Assembly (NCBI GenBank): GCA_035278025.1
Contig: DATEJK010000068.1
Coordinates: forward strand, 1-64,000
Source: JAICWP01 sp035278025
Lineage (GTDB): Bacteria; Acidobacteriota; Terriglobia; Terriglobales; Acidobacteriaceae
DNA length: 64,000 nucleotides
Direction of reading: 5' to 3'
Under the pieces are notes generated by a model that ran no database searches, was not told the origin of the DNA, and was given only the letters and a program-made list of their open reading frames with translations. This document shows, in pieces, positions 48,218-56,042 of the stretch; within the stretch, counting starts at the first letter, position 1; the number at the start of each line of letters is the position of its first letter. Position numbers and translations under genes: made by a program.

Positions 48218-51200
48218 ATGGAGCGGAAGCTCGTTTCTCAAATCCTGCGAGCTTTGTTGGCGATCGCAAGCGGAGTCATCCTGCTGATTCCCTTTTCCGC
48301 CAACGCTCAGGTGGATACTGGCACCATCATCGGCAAGGTTGCCGACAGTTCTGGGGCGGTCATCACCGGTGCCAAGGTTACCCTCAAGAACGAGGGCACC
48401 GGCGTATCGCTCTCCACCACCACTGGTTCGGACGGTCTCTACCAGTTCACGCCGGTCCGTATTGGCACCTACACGCTGGAAGCTTCGTCCTCCGGCTTCC
48501 AGACGGTGAGCCAGGTGCACGTTCCGGTCTACGTGGCCTCGCACCTGCAAATCAATTTCACGCTTCCGCCGGGCAATGTGTCGCAGACGGTGGAAGTGAC
48601 GGGGGCGGCGCCTGTGCTCCAGACTCAGGACGCCTCGCTGGGCCAGGTGGTCAATACCCGGAACGTTAACAACCTTCCCCTGAACGGCAGGAATTTCACT
48701 TTTCTGGCGCAACTTGCGGCCGGGGTGAACACCCCCCAGGCTGATACGCGTGGCAACGCTTCCACCGGCGCTTTCGCCGCCAATGGACTGCGGCCGGCGC
48801 AGAACAATTACATGCTCGACGGCATTGACAACAATTCCGACACCGTTGACTTTCTCAACGGCACGAACTATGTCGTCCTGCCCCCGGTGGATGCCATCCA
48901 GGAATTCAAAGTTCAGACTTCCGACTTCAGCGCCGAGTTCGGCCGCTCCGGCGCCGCTGTTCTCAATGCCAGCGTGAAATCCGGCACCAATAGCTTTCAT
49001 GGCACCATCTGGGAGTTTCTCCGCAACGACAAGCTGGATGCCGCCGACTATTTCGAGAAAGTTCAGAACCCGGTTACCGGTCAACCTCAAACTCAGAAGG
49101 GCGAACTGCGCCAGAACCAGTACGGCTTTGCCGTTGGCGGCCCGGTCGTGATCCCGCGTGTCTTCGACGGCCGCAATAAGATTTTTTTCTTTGGCGATTA
49201 TGAAGGTTTCAAGCGCCGCCAGGGCAGCCCGCACACCGGCAGCGTTCCCACCCTGCTCGAACGCAACAGCGGATTCACCGATTTCTCCGATCTGATCACC
49301 GGACAGAGCGGCACCCACACTGACGCCCTGGGCCGAACCATTCCTCTGGGTACCATTCTCGATCCCGCTACCACGCGCAACGTGACCGCCGGCGTGGTTG
49401 ATCCCGTCTCCGGGCTGGTGGCCACAAGTACAGGTTTCGCCAGAGACCCCTTCGGCACCTGCCCGGCGAGCACCACGATTTTCACCCTGGCGGGATGTGG
49501 ACTCAATCAACTGCCGGCCGGGCGGCTGGACGCGAATGCCATCAAACTCCTGAACCTTTACCCGAATCCCACCACCGGTTCCCTGTTCTCGAATTACGCC
49601 GCTTCGCCGAAATTGAAGGAAGACCGGCAGTCGTTCGATACCCGCCTGGACGTTAATTTCAACGAGAAGAACCAGACTTTCTTCCGCTTCAGCCTGGTGG
49701 ATGATCCCCAGTTCATTCCTGGCATTTTCGGCGGCATCGCCGACGGCGGCGGCTTTCAGGAAGGCAATCAGACGGCGCTCGCGGAACAAGGCGCTCTCGC
49801 CTACACCCACGTGTTCTCTTCTACCGCCATTAACGTCGCGCGTGTGGGTTTGAACTACCTGCACACCACCCGGGTCTCTCCGGAAGCCAATAATCTGAGC
49901 GACCTGCCGGGACAATTCGGCATCCAGGGCATTCCTCAGGAACATGAGAACGGAGGTCTGCCGGCTTTTGGCATCAATGGCCTGCAGACTCTGGGCAGCA
50001 ACGCCTTTTTGCCCTCGGATGAAGTCAGCTCCACCATTCAATTCACCGACGACTTCACCAAGATCTACGGCAAGCACACCTTCAAGATGGGATTTGAAGT
50101 TCAGCACGTGAAGTTCTCAACCCTGCAGCCGCCGTGGTCGCGCGGTGAATTCGACTTTGGCGGCAACTACACGGATATTCCCAACGTCGGTGGAGGCAAT
50201 ACCGGCCGCGCCATGTTCCTGCTTACGCCTACCGCTGCTACCGTACCTGGCGGCATCGATTATGTCGGTGGCCCCACCAGCGTGTTTGTTTCCAATATTT
50301 CGCTAACCGACAACGGCAAGAACTACTACGGCAGCTACATCAACGACGATTGGAAGGTTTCTCCCAAACTGACCCTCAACCTGGGTTTGCGCTGGGACTT
50401 TTTCGGCCTGGTCTATGAACATCACGGCAACCAGGCCAACTTCGTGCCCGGTGGGCCTCCTATTGGCTCTCCCTTGTACTTGATCCAGCAGGGCCCCAAT
50501 TCCAACAACCTGTCGCCCAGTTTCCTGAGTCTGCTGGCCAAAGACGGAATTGGGCTGAAGATTGGGAATCAGTATGGCAAGGGGCTAGGCAACTCCCAAA
50601 AAACAAACTTTGCCCCGCGCTTAGGTTTCGCCTATCAGATCTCTGACAAATTGGTGGCGCGCGGCGGGTTCGGCATTTTTTACAACGGCTTCGAAAACCG
50701 CGGCTTCTCGCCCAATCTGGGGGAAAACTATCCCTTCCAGTTCAACTTCCAGTTCTTCAATCCCAATGACGGGGAACCCATTAACAATTTCGCGGGGTGC
50801 TCGACTGCCACCCCCGCCGGCGGGCCGACCCTGGAAACAGGGTTTACTTGCACGCCCCTCAGTCCCCTGTTAGTCAATGCCAGTGGACTGGCGTTGCGCG
50901 GAATCCAGTTCGATTACATTACCCCCTACTCCATGGGCGGGAACTTTACTCTGCAGTACCAACTCACTCCTTCCATGTCGTTGCAGGCCGGTTACGTTAC
51001 CTCGCTGGCACGACATCTGGAGGTATTCCCCGGCTCCAACAACGTTACCCAACTGGCGCCGGCCAGTGCTGATCCCACCGATTTCCTTCAGTTTCCTGAC
51101 TTTGGCCGGGGCAACAGCTTCGCCACCACCGATGGAAACAGCTACTATCACGGACTGCAGACCAAGCTGGAGAAGCAATTTGCGAACGGGCTGAATTTTC

Positions 51201-52024
51201 TCGCAACTTATACCTGGTCGAAGGTGCGTTCTGATGCTCTAGACTTGTTGAACGGCGGCAGCGTAAACAACAACGGCTACCGCGCTCCCAGTGTGCCCGG
51301 TATCGGCATCCATGCCGACTACGGCCTGGCGCCATTCGACATTCGCAACGTTTTCCACTTCAGTGGCGGCTACCAGCTACCCTTCGGCCAGGGAAAGCAT
51401 TTCATGGGCAACGCCAAAGGGGTTACAAATGCTCTGGCGGGTGGCTGGAGCATTATGTGGATTGCCACCGTGCAGGGCGGCCAACCCATTACCGTCGCTT
51501 GCCCTACAGCAACCACGGTCGGCGGCTTAAACTGCAATGCTTTCGTGATTCCCGGTAAAGATCCAACTCCTGGCCGGACTACCAGCGCGGATGGCTTGCC
51601 CGTTTTCCTGAATGCGGCAGCTTTCGCCCAGCCCTGCGTACTGGGAACCAACAATGCTCCAATTCCCAATGACCCCAATGGTTGTGTGCCCCTGACCGGC
51701 GTTGGCGCCATCGGCGGGCCGCAGCCCTCGCAGGTGGAAGGCCCGGGCTTCGACAGGCTGGACTTCTCCCTCTTCAAGGACTTCCGGTTATCCGAACGTT
51801 ATCGCCTCCAGTTCCGGTCGGAGTTCTTCAACATATTCAATCACCCCAACTTCAACGCGCCTGGATTCGGCGGCAACGGCGTGGTGGCCATCCCGGGCTC
51901 TCTCAACTTCACTCCCAACGGCGATGGCACGTTTGGGACCGGCACCTTCGGCGAGAGCGGCTCCACTCGCGACGCACCCTATGATCCCAGGCAGATTCAG
52001 TTTGCTTTGAAACTGTATTTTTAG
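48218..52024 (+). CDS. Oar-type TonB-dependent outer-membrane receptor 3
   Basis: 1268 residues with AAGGAGGAA upstream. Signal peptide (to about 30, FSANAQ), carboxypeptidase-regulatory-like domain (about 31-112, GTIIGKVADSSGAVITGAKV), plug (about 120-230, NNLPLNGRNFTFLAQLAAGV), then a long barrel ending in QIQFALKLYF. Divergent from LacI and followed by a hairpin and a secreted TPR gene, an order reminiscent of SusC-SusD pairs with a TPR protein in the SusD position. Probably LacI-controlled uptake of an oligosaccharide; the ligand is unknown. Confidence 0.92.
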   Translation: MERKLVSQILRALLAIASGVILLIPFSANAQVDTGTIIGKVADSSGAVITGAKVTLKNEGTGVSLSTTTGSDGLYQFTPVRIGTYTLEASSSGFQTVSQVHVPVYVASHLQINFTLPPGNVSQTVEVTGAAPVLQTQDASLGQVVNTRNVNNLPLNGRNFTFLAQLAAGVNTPQADTRGNASTGAFAANGLRPAQNNYMLDGIDNNSDTVDFLNGTNYVVLPPVDAIQEFKVQTSDFSAEFGRSGAAVLNASVKSGTNSFHGTIWEFLRNDKLDAADYFEKVQNPVTGQPQTQKGELRQNQYGFAVGGPVVIPRVFDGRNKIFFFGDYEGFKRRQGSPHTGSVPTLLERNSGFTDFSDLITGQSGTHTDALGRTIPLGTILDPATTRNVTAGVVDPVSGLVATSTGFARDPFGTCPASTTIFTLAGCGLNQLPAGRLDANAIKLLNLYPNPTTGSLFSNYAASPKLKEDRQSFDTRLDVNFNEKNQTFFRFSLVDDPQFIPGIFGGIADGGGFQEGNQTALAEQGALAYTHVFSSTAINVARVGLNYLHTTRVSPEANNLSDLPGQFGIQGIPQEHENGGLPAFGINGLQTLGSNAFLPSDEVSSTIQFTDDFTKIYGKHTFKMGFEVQHVKFSTLQPPWSRGEFDFGGNYTDIPNVGGGNTGRAMFLLTPTAATVPGGIDYVGGPTSVFVSNISLTDNGKNYYGSYINDDWKVSPKLTLNLGLRWDFFGLVYEHHGNQANFVPGGPPIGSPLYLIQQGPNSNNLSPSFLSLLAKDGIGLKIGNQYGKGLGNSQKTNFAPRLGFAYQISDKLVARGGFGIFYNGFENRGFSPNLGENYPFQFNFQFFNPNDGEPINNFAGCSTATPAGGPTLETGFTCTPLSPLLVNASGLALRGIQFDYITPYSMGGNFTLQYQLTPSMSLQAGYVTSLARHLEVFPGSNNVTQLAPASADPTDFLQFPDFGRGNSFATTDGNSYYHGLQTKLEKQFANGLNFLATYTWSKVRSDALDLLNGGSVNNNGYRAPSVPGIGIHADYGLAPFDIRNVFHFSGGYQLPFGQGKHFMGNAKGVTNALAGGWSIMWIATVQGGQPITVACPTATTVGGLNCNAFVIPGKDPTPGRTTSADGLPVFLNAAAFAQPCVLGTNNAPIPNDPNGCVPLTGVGAIGGPQPSQVEGPGFDRLDFSLFKDFRLSERYRLQFRSEFFNIFNHPNFNAPGFGGNGVVAIPGSLNFTPNGDGTFGTGTFGESGSTRDAPYDPRQIQFALKLYF

Positions 52025-52039
52025 ACCGCCATTTACACT

Positions 52040-52076
52040 CCCTGCGGCAGGAGCAAGTATGAATCCTGCCGCAGGG
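52040..52076 (+). terminator. strong hairpin between TonB receptor 3 and the TPR gene
   Basis: A perfect 13-base stem (CCCTGCGGCAGGA / TCCTGCCGCAGGG) with an 11-base loop starts 16 bases after the receptor stop. It is followed by TATCTGCC rather than a U-tract, so it may be a transcript-stabilising or processing hairpin, or a leaky terminator letting the TPR gene be expressed at a lower level. Confidence 0.65.
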
Positions 52077-52131
52077 TATCTGCCTAGAGGCCGCTCCGCC
52101 TGCTCTAGCGCCGTGCTAACATTACCGCCCC

Positions 52132-53550
52132 GTGCCTGTGCTTTACCGATTGAGGTCGTCTTTTCTGCTGCTCGCCCTGGCCTTTGCCTCTGGCATTTTG
52201 GCAGGAGCCCAGCAGAATCGGACTCTTGATCGCCAGTTTCAGGCGGCTGTCACGGACTATAACTCCGGCAAATACGCACAAGCGGCGACAACCCTGGAAG
52301 CTTTGCTCCCTCACGCACCCAACAGCTTCGAGGTGCACGAACTGCTCGGGTTGGTCTATTCCGCGCAGCAGCAGAACCTCAAGGCCGGCGAACAACTGGA
52401 GGAAGCCGTGCGCCTGAATCCCTCCTCCGCGCCAGCGAGGGGCAACTGGGCCACAGTGCTGATGCGCCTGGGGAAGCTTCAGTCCGCCGAAGTCCAATTT
52501 CGCAAGGCGGTTGCCCTGGAACCGCGTAACTTTGACGCTAATCACAACCTGGGCGAATTCTACGTTCAGACCCAGAAGCTGTCCCAGGCCACGCCGTTCC
52601 TGCAGCGCGCTCAGAACATCAATCCTGCTTCCTACGACAACGGTTATGACTTAGCCCTCGCCTACTTTGAAACTGGAAAGCTTGGTGACGCTCGGCGCGT
52701 TGTACAGGAGCTTTTGCGGCAAAAAGACACCGCGGAACTGCACAATCTGCTGGCGCAGGTCTCGGAGAAGAATGGCGATTTCATAACCGCGGCTCAGCAA
52801 TTCCAGGCTGCGGCCCACATGGAGCCGAGCGAAAGCAACCTGTTCGATTGGGGCAGCGAACTTCTCCTTCATCGCACTTTAGATCCCGCCATCCAGGTGT
52901 TTCAGGATGCGGCAGGCCGCTATCCGCAGTCGCCCAGGCTGGCCATCGGCCTGGGAATAGCGCTCTATTCCCGTGGAAATTATGACCTGGCCGTGGCATC
53001 GCTGCTGCGAGCCGCCGACCTGAATCCCTCTGACCCCAACTGCTACTACTTCCTGTCCAAGGCTTACGACAGCTCGCCCAGCCAGGCAAACGAGGTTATC
53101 CAACATTTCCGTCGTTTTGCGGAGCTCAACCCACAAAACGCGCGCGCCCCTTATTACTACGCCATGAGCTTGTGGAAGGGCCGGCGCATGCAGGACAGCA
53201 GTGTAAATTTTCCGCAGATCGAATCTTTGCTGAAAAAATCGGTGGCGCTTGACCCGCGGCTGGCGGAGGCCCATCTCCAGCTTGCCAACCTCTACTCCGA
53301 CCAGAAGAGGTACGCCGAGTCAGTTGCGGAGTATCTGCAGGCCCTGGCGCAAAATCCCGAACTGTCTGAAGCCCACTATCGCCTCGCCCAGGCTTACGTG
53401 CACACCGGACGCAAAGACCTGGCGCAAGAGCAGTTCGATCTGTACCAGAAAGCACGCACCCAGCATCAGGCTGAACTCGACCGGCAACGGGCCGCCATTC
53501 GGCAATTCGTTTATTCCGCTAAAAACACAGGCTCGGAGAGGTCTCAATGA
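52132..53550 (+). CDS. secreted tetratricopeptide-repeat protein
   Basis: 472 residues, GTG start, signal peptide at about 8-26 (FLLLALAFASGILAGAQ). TPR hairpins run from about 34 to 440 (for example YNSGKYAQAATTLEALL, VHELLGLVYSAQQQN, ANHNLGEFYVQTQK), and the C-terminus is a charged helix. No enzyme motif. It follows receptor 3 and precedes the alkaline-phosphatase-fold and unknown proteins. Since SusD proteins are TPR-built and sit beside SusC-type receptors, this could be a functional analogue capturing glycan at the receptor. That is inference; it is not recognisably SusD. Confidence 0.85.
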   Translation: MPVLYRLRSSFLLLALAFASGILAGAQQNRTLDRQFQAAVTDYNSGKYAQAATTLEALLPHAPNSFEVHELLGLVYSAQQQNLKAGEQLEEAVRLNPSSAPARGNWATVLMRLGKLQSAEVQFRKAVALEPRNFDANHNLGEFYVQTQKLSQATPFLQRAQNINPASYDNGYDLALAYFETGKLGDARRVVQELLRQKDTAELHNLLAQVSEKNGDFITAAQQFQAAAHMEPSESNLFDWGSELLLHRTLDPAIQVFQDAAGRYPQSPRLAIGLGIALYSRGNYDLAVASLLRAADLNPSDPNCYYFLSKAYDSSPSQANEVIQHFRRFAELNPQNARAPYYYAMSLWKGRRMQDSSVNFPQIESLLKKSVALDPRLAEAHLQLANLYSDQKRYAESVAEYLQALAQNPELSEAHYRLAQAYVHTGRKDLAQEQFDLYQKARTQHQAELDRQRAAIRQFVYSAKNTGSERSQ

Positions 53551-53615
53551 AGTTGTGCGGCTCCAAATAGAACAATTCGCAGTATTATTGCTGCACTTGG
53601 TGGGGTGGGTGGGCG

Positions 53616-54821
53616 ATGGCATTGGATATTTCAACTTCGTTGGTGAGTGGCCAGGCGGCACGCCTCCGGGAATTCAGCCCTGGAGAGCTCAGCCGCGCCC
53701 TTGCCCGCACCCGCCGCGATTTCCTGCGCAGCGCCGCCGGAGTCGCGTTGGGAAGCATGCTGCTGAGTTCCAAACTGCTCGCGGCAACCGCCATTCCACG
53801 CAAAAAGCGCAAGATCGTCGTCATCACTTTCGGTGGTGGGGCGCGCGACCAGGAAACCTTTGCCCCGCAAGGCCAGCAGAACATCCCTCACATGATGCGC
53901 GAGTTCATCCCTCAGGCCAGCTTCTTTACTCAGGTGGTGAATCGCGGCATCCTGGGCCACTATGTAGCCACCGCGAGCCTGGCTACCGGGGTGTATGAGA
54001 CGATCAACAATTTCGCCTCCCTTCCCCCGCAACACCCAACCGTGTTCGAGTATTTCCGCAAGGAGTTGAGGCGGCCTTCCTCCGATGCCTGGGTCGTGGC
54101 CCCCAGCAACGGCTTCAACCGCATTGGCGAGAGCGATTACCGCTCCTTCGGGTCAGGGCTGGGGGCACAAGTGATTTTGCCCAAGCACCTGCTCACAGCA
54201 GCTATGCGAGGCGTCAGCAGCACTGATTACCAGCATCTGCTCCGTGATAACTACGAGACCCCCTATTACGCTCCGCAACTCGGCGGCGGCGAGTTTGAAT
54301 TGCGGCAGCTGGAGGAAATTCTGAAGCTCTCCGTTGCGGACTTTAAGGCTCATGCCCGCACCCTCTCCAGCCCCGACGAGCTCTCCGTCTACATCGCGCG
54401 CCAGCTGATGCGGCAGGTATCTCCCAGCCTCTTGTGGATAACTTTGCATGATATTGATGTGGCGCACGCCGGCGCTTACTCGCTTTACCTGGAGGGCATT
54501 CAACGCACCGACCGGCTCTGCTCCGAATTGTGGAAACTTATCCAGAGCGAGCCGGAATACGCCGGCAACACCACTTTGCTGATCTTGCCGGATTTCGGCC
54601 GCGATTCCGACCTGGATGCCGGCGGCAACGGCTTTCAGCATCACCGCACCGGCGACGCTCTCTCCCGCACTACCTGGCTGTTGGCTATGGGAGCAGGCGT
54701 GCGCGAAGGTGTGGTCTTCGACCGCCCTATTGATTCGACAGATCTTGCCCCAACTCTGGGCTCCATGTTGGGATTCTCCGCCTCCATGGCGCAGGGGCGG
54801 CCAATAGCAGAGCTCGCGTGA
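53616..54821 (+). CDS. Tat-exported alkaline-phosphatase-superfamily protein (DUF1501/sulfatase-like)
   Basis: 401 residues. Twin-arginine signal at about 33-58 (TRRDFLRSAAGVALGSMLLSS) after an unusually long polar n-region. The alkaline-phosphatase fold is suggested by VVITFGGGARDQETF at the start, and by LLILPDFGRDSDLD with FQHHRTGDALSRTTW towards the end, where metal-binding Asp/His normally lie, followed by STDLAPTLGSMLGF. The nucleophile Ser/Thr/Cys position is not certain. It could be a phosphatase, sulfatase or phosphoglycan hydrolase. Its GTGA stop overlaps the start of the next gene, so the two products very likely work together. Confidence 0.6.
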   Translation: MALDISTSLVSGQAARLREFSPGELSRALARTRRDFLRSAAGVALGSMLLSSKLLAATAIPRKKRKIVVITFGGGARDQETFAPQGQQNIPHMMREFIPQASFFTQVVNRGILGHYVATASLATGVYETINNFASLPPQHPTVFEYFRKELRRPSSDAWVVAPSNGFNRIGESDYRSFGSGLGAQVILPKHLLTAAMRGVSSTDYQHLLRDNYETPYYAPQLGGGEFELRQLEEILKLSVADFKAHARTLSSPDELSVYIARQLMRQVSPSLLWITLHDIDVAHAGAYSLYLEGIQRTDRLCSELWKLIQSEPEYAGNTTLLILPDFGRDSDLDAGGNGFQHHRTGDALSRTTWLLAMGAGVREGVVFDRPIDSTDLAPTLGSMLGFSASMAQGRPIAELA

Positions 54822-56032
54822 ACGCTATGCTTCCCAACCAGCTCCAAGCCGAGCACTTCACCGGCTATCGGCCGCAAGCCAGAAAACTGGTTGTTCACTA
54901 TCTGCCGTTGTTGCGCCAGTTGCCGTTGAGCTTTTTGCCTAACCTGCTGCGGGAGGCAATTGATTATGACCTGAAATTCCCTGCTGAACGGCAAAACCTC
55001 GACCAGGAGCTGGCGACGTTGGGCAGCCTCTCCCCACAGGAGTTGGACGACTGGATGCAGCCGTTCGTCCGCATCGCTCTTTCGCCCAATCTGGAGCGCG
55101 CGGACTGGGTCAATGCTCCCGCTCAGTACGTGGAACAGCTCTCCGCTTACCTATGGGCCACCCACCAGCTTGACTCCTTTCGCGCCGCAGCCCTCACGTA
55201 TGCCGACCGCCTGCACGGCTTGGCGCCCCCCCGACCTCCGGCTGTGCCCCGACTGGGCATCAGCATTATCGGCCAGGGAGTAAGCTCCTACGATCAGACC
55301 CTCTTCCGCGATCTCCGCGCCCAAGGCGCATACTTCAGCCATGTCAACCCGGCAAACGGTGTGCAGTTGCTGCTGGATGTGGTGGCCGGAAGAGCCAAAG
55401 CCCATCCCGAACCCTATGCGCACTGGTACATTGACGGCGGTGAAGCCGCCAATCATGACTCCGCCCTGACGTGTGTCTCTTACCAGGCTTTGGAGCCGGT
55501 GCGCTCATCGTTGTTGCGCAAGATCCAGGCAGAAACCGAACGCCCGGGCATGGGACCGGAAGCGCTGCGTACTCTGTTGGCGCGGCTGCGCCCAGCGGAT
55601 CTGGGGATGAACGCCGCGGGCGACCCCATCCTCGATTACTTCCAGCTGAAGCTGCTTACCGAAGGTTCTGGAACCCAGATTTTCAGCACCACCTTCGCCC
55701 AGTGGGGAGCGCGGGAAGTCCTGCGCCGCGCGCAACCGCTGACCCTGCTGGTACGGTTCGCCCCCCGTCAGCGGCAGAGACCGATGAGTGAATTGCTGTC
55801 CGCCAGGCGCTCTCCCGCACAACTTGATCCCATCGGCTCGCTCATTGATGGCGACATGGGCGCCTATTACAACTGGGTGAACCAGCAGCGCCTCCCAGGG
55901 GCGGACAAGTCTTCCTTCCTGGCATGGTTCGAAGATCACAACCAGGCCCTGGCCATCGGCCCGGCCCTGCCCCGCGGGACCGAATCCAACTCGCCGGCCG
56001 ACCTGCGCCAAATCGTGAACTGGATGACTTGA
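54818..56032 (+). CDS. unrecognised protein coupled to the alkaline-phosphatase-fold gene
   Basis: 404 residues, GTG start overlapping the upstream stop (GTGA). I do not recognise a family. No signal peptide or membrane segment is seen, so it is probably cytoplasmic. The N-terminal half is helix-rich (residues about 20-150, YLPLLRQLPLSFLPNLLRE). The middle has LGISIIGQGVSSYDQTLFRDLRAQGAYFS, which looks like alternating strands and helices. HWYIDGGEAANHDSA (about 205-220) and QLKLLTEGSGTQIFSTTFAQWGAREVLRR follow. The C-terminal part (about 310-400) includes IDGDMGAYYNWVNQQRLPG. Coding character and length argue for a real gene. It ends 10 bases before the convergent GH2 gene. Confidence 0.7.
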   Translation: MNAMLPNQLQAEHFTGYRPQARKLVVHYLPLLRQLPLSFLPNLLREAIDYDLKFPAERQNLDQELATLGSLSPQELDDWMQPFVRIALSPNLERADWVNAPAQYVEQLSAYLWATHQLDSFRAAALTYADRLHGLAPPRPPAVPRLGISIIGQGVSSYDQTLFRDLRAQGAYFSHVNPANGVQLLLDVVAGRAKAHPEPYAHWYIDGGEAANHDSALTCVSYQALEPVRSSLLRKIQAETERPGMGPEALRTLLARLRPADLGMNAAGDPILDYFQLKLLTEGSGTQIFSTTFAQWGAREVLRRAQPLTLLVRFAPRQRQRPMSELLSARRSPAQLDPIGSLIDGDMGAYYNWVNQQRLPGADKSSFLAWFEDHNQALAIGPALPRGTESNSPADLRQIVNWMT

Positions 56033-56042
56033 GCGAGCGCAA

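Noticed and set aside
48089..50107. 672-codon open frame antisense to TonB receptor 3
   Set aside because: No recognisable domain and no ribosome site, whereas the sense strand encodes a textbook receptor.
52132..53550. SusD lipoprotein
   Set aside because: No lipobox and no SusD sequence features; only generic TPRs. The SusD comparison is kept as a functional hypothesis.
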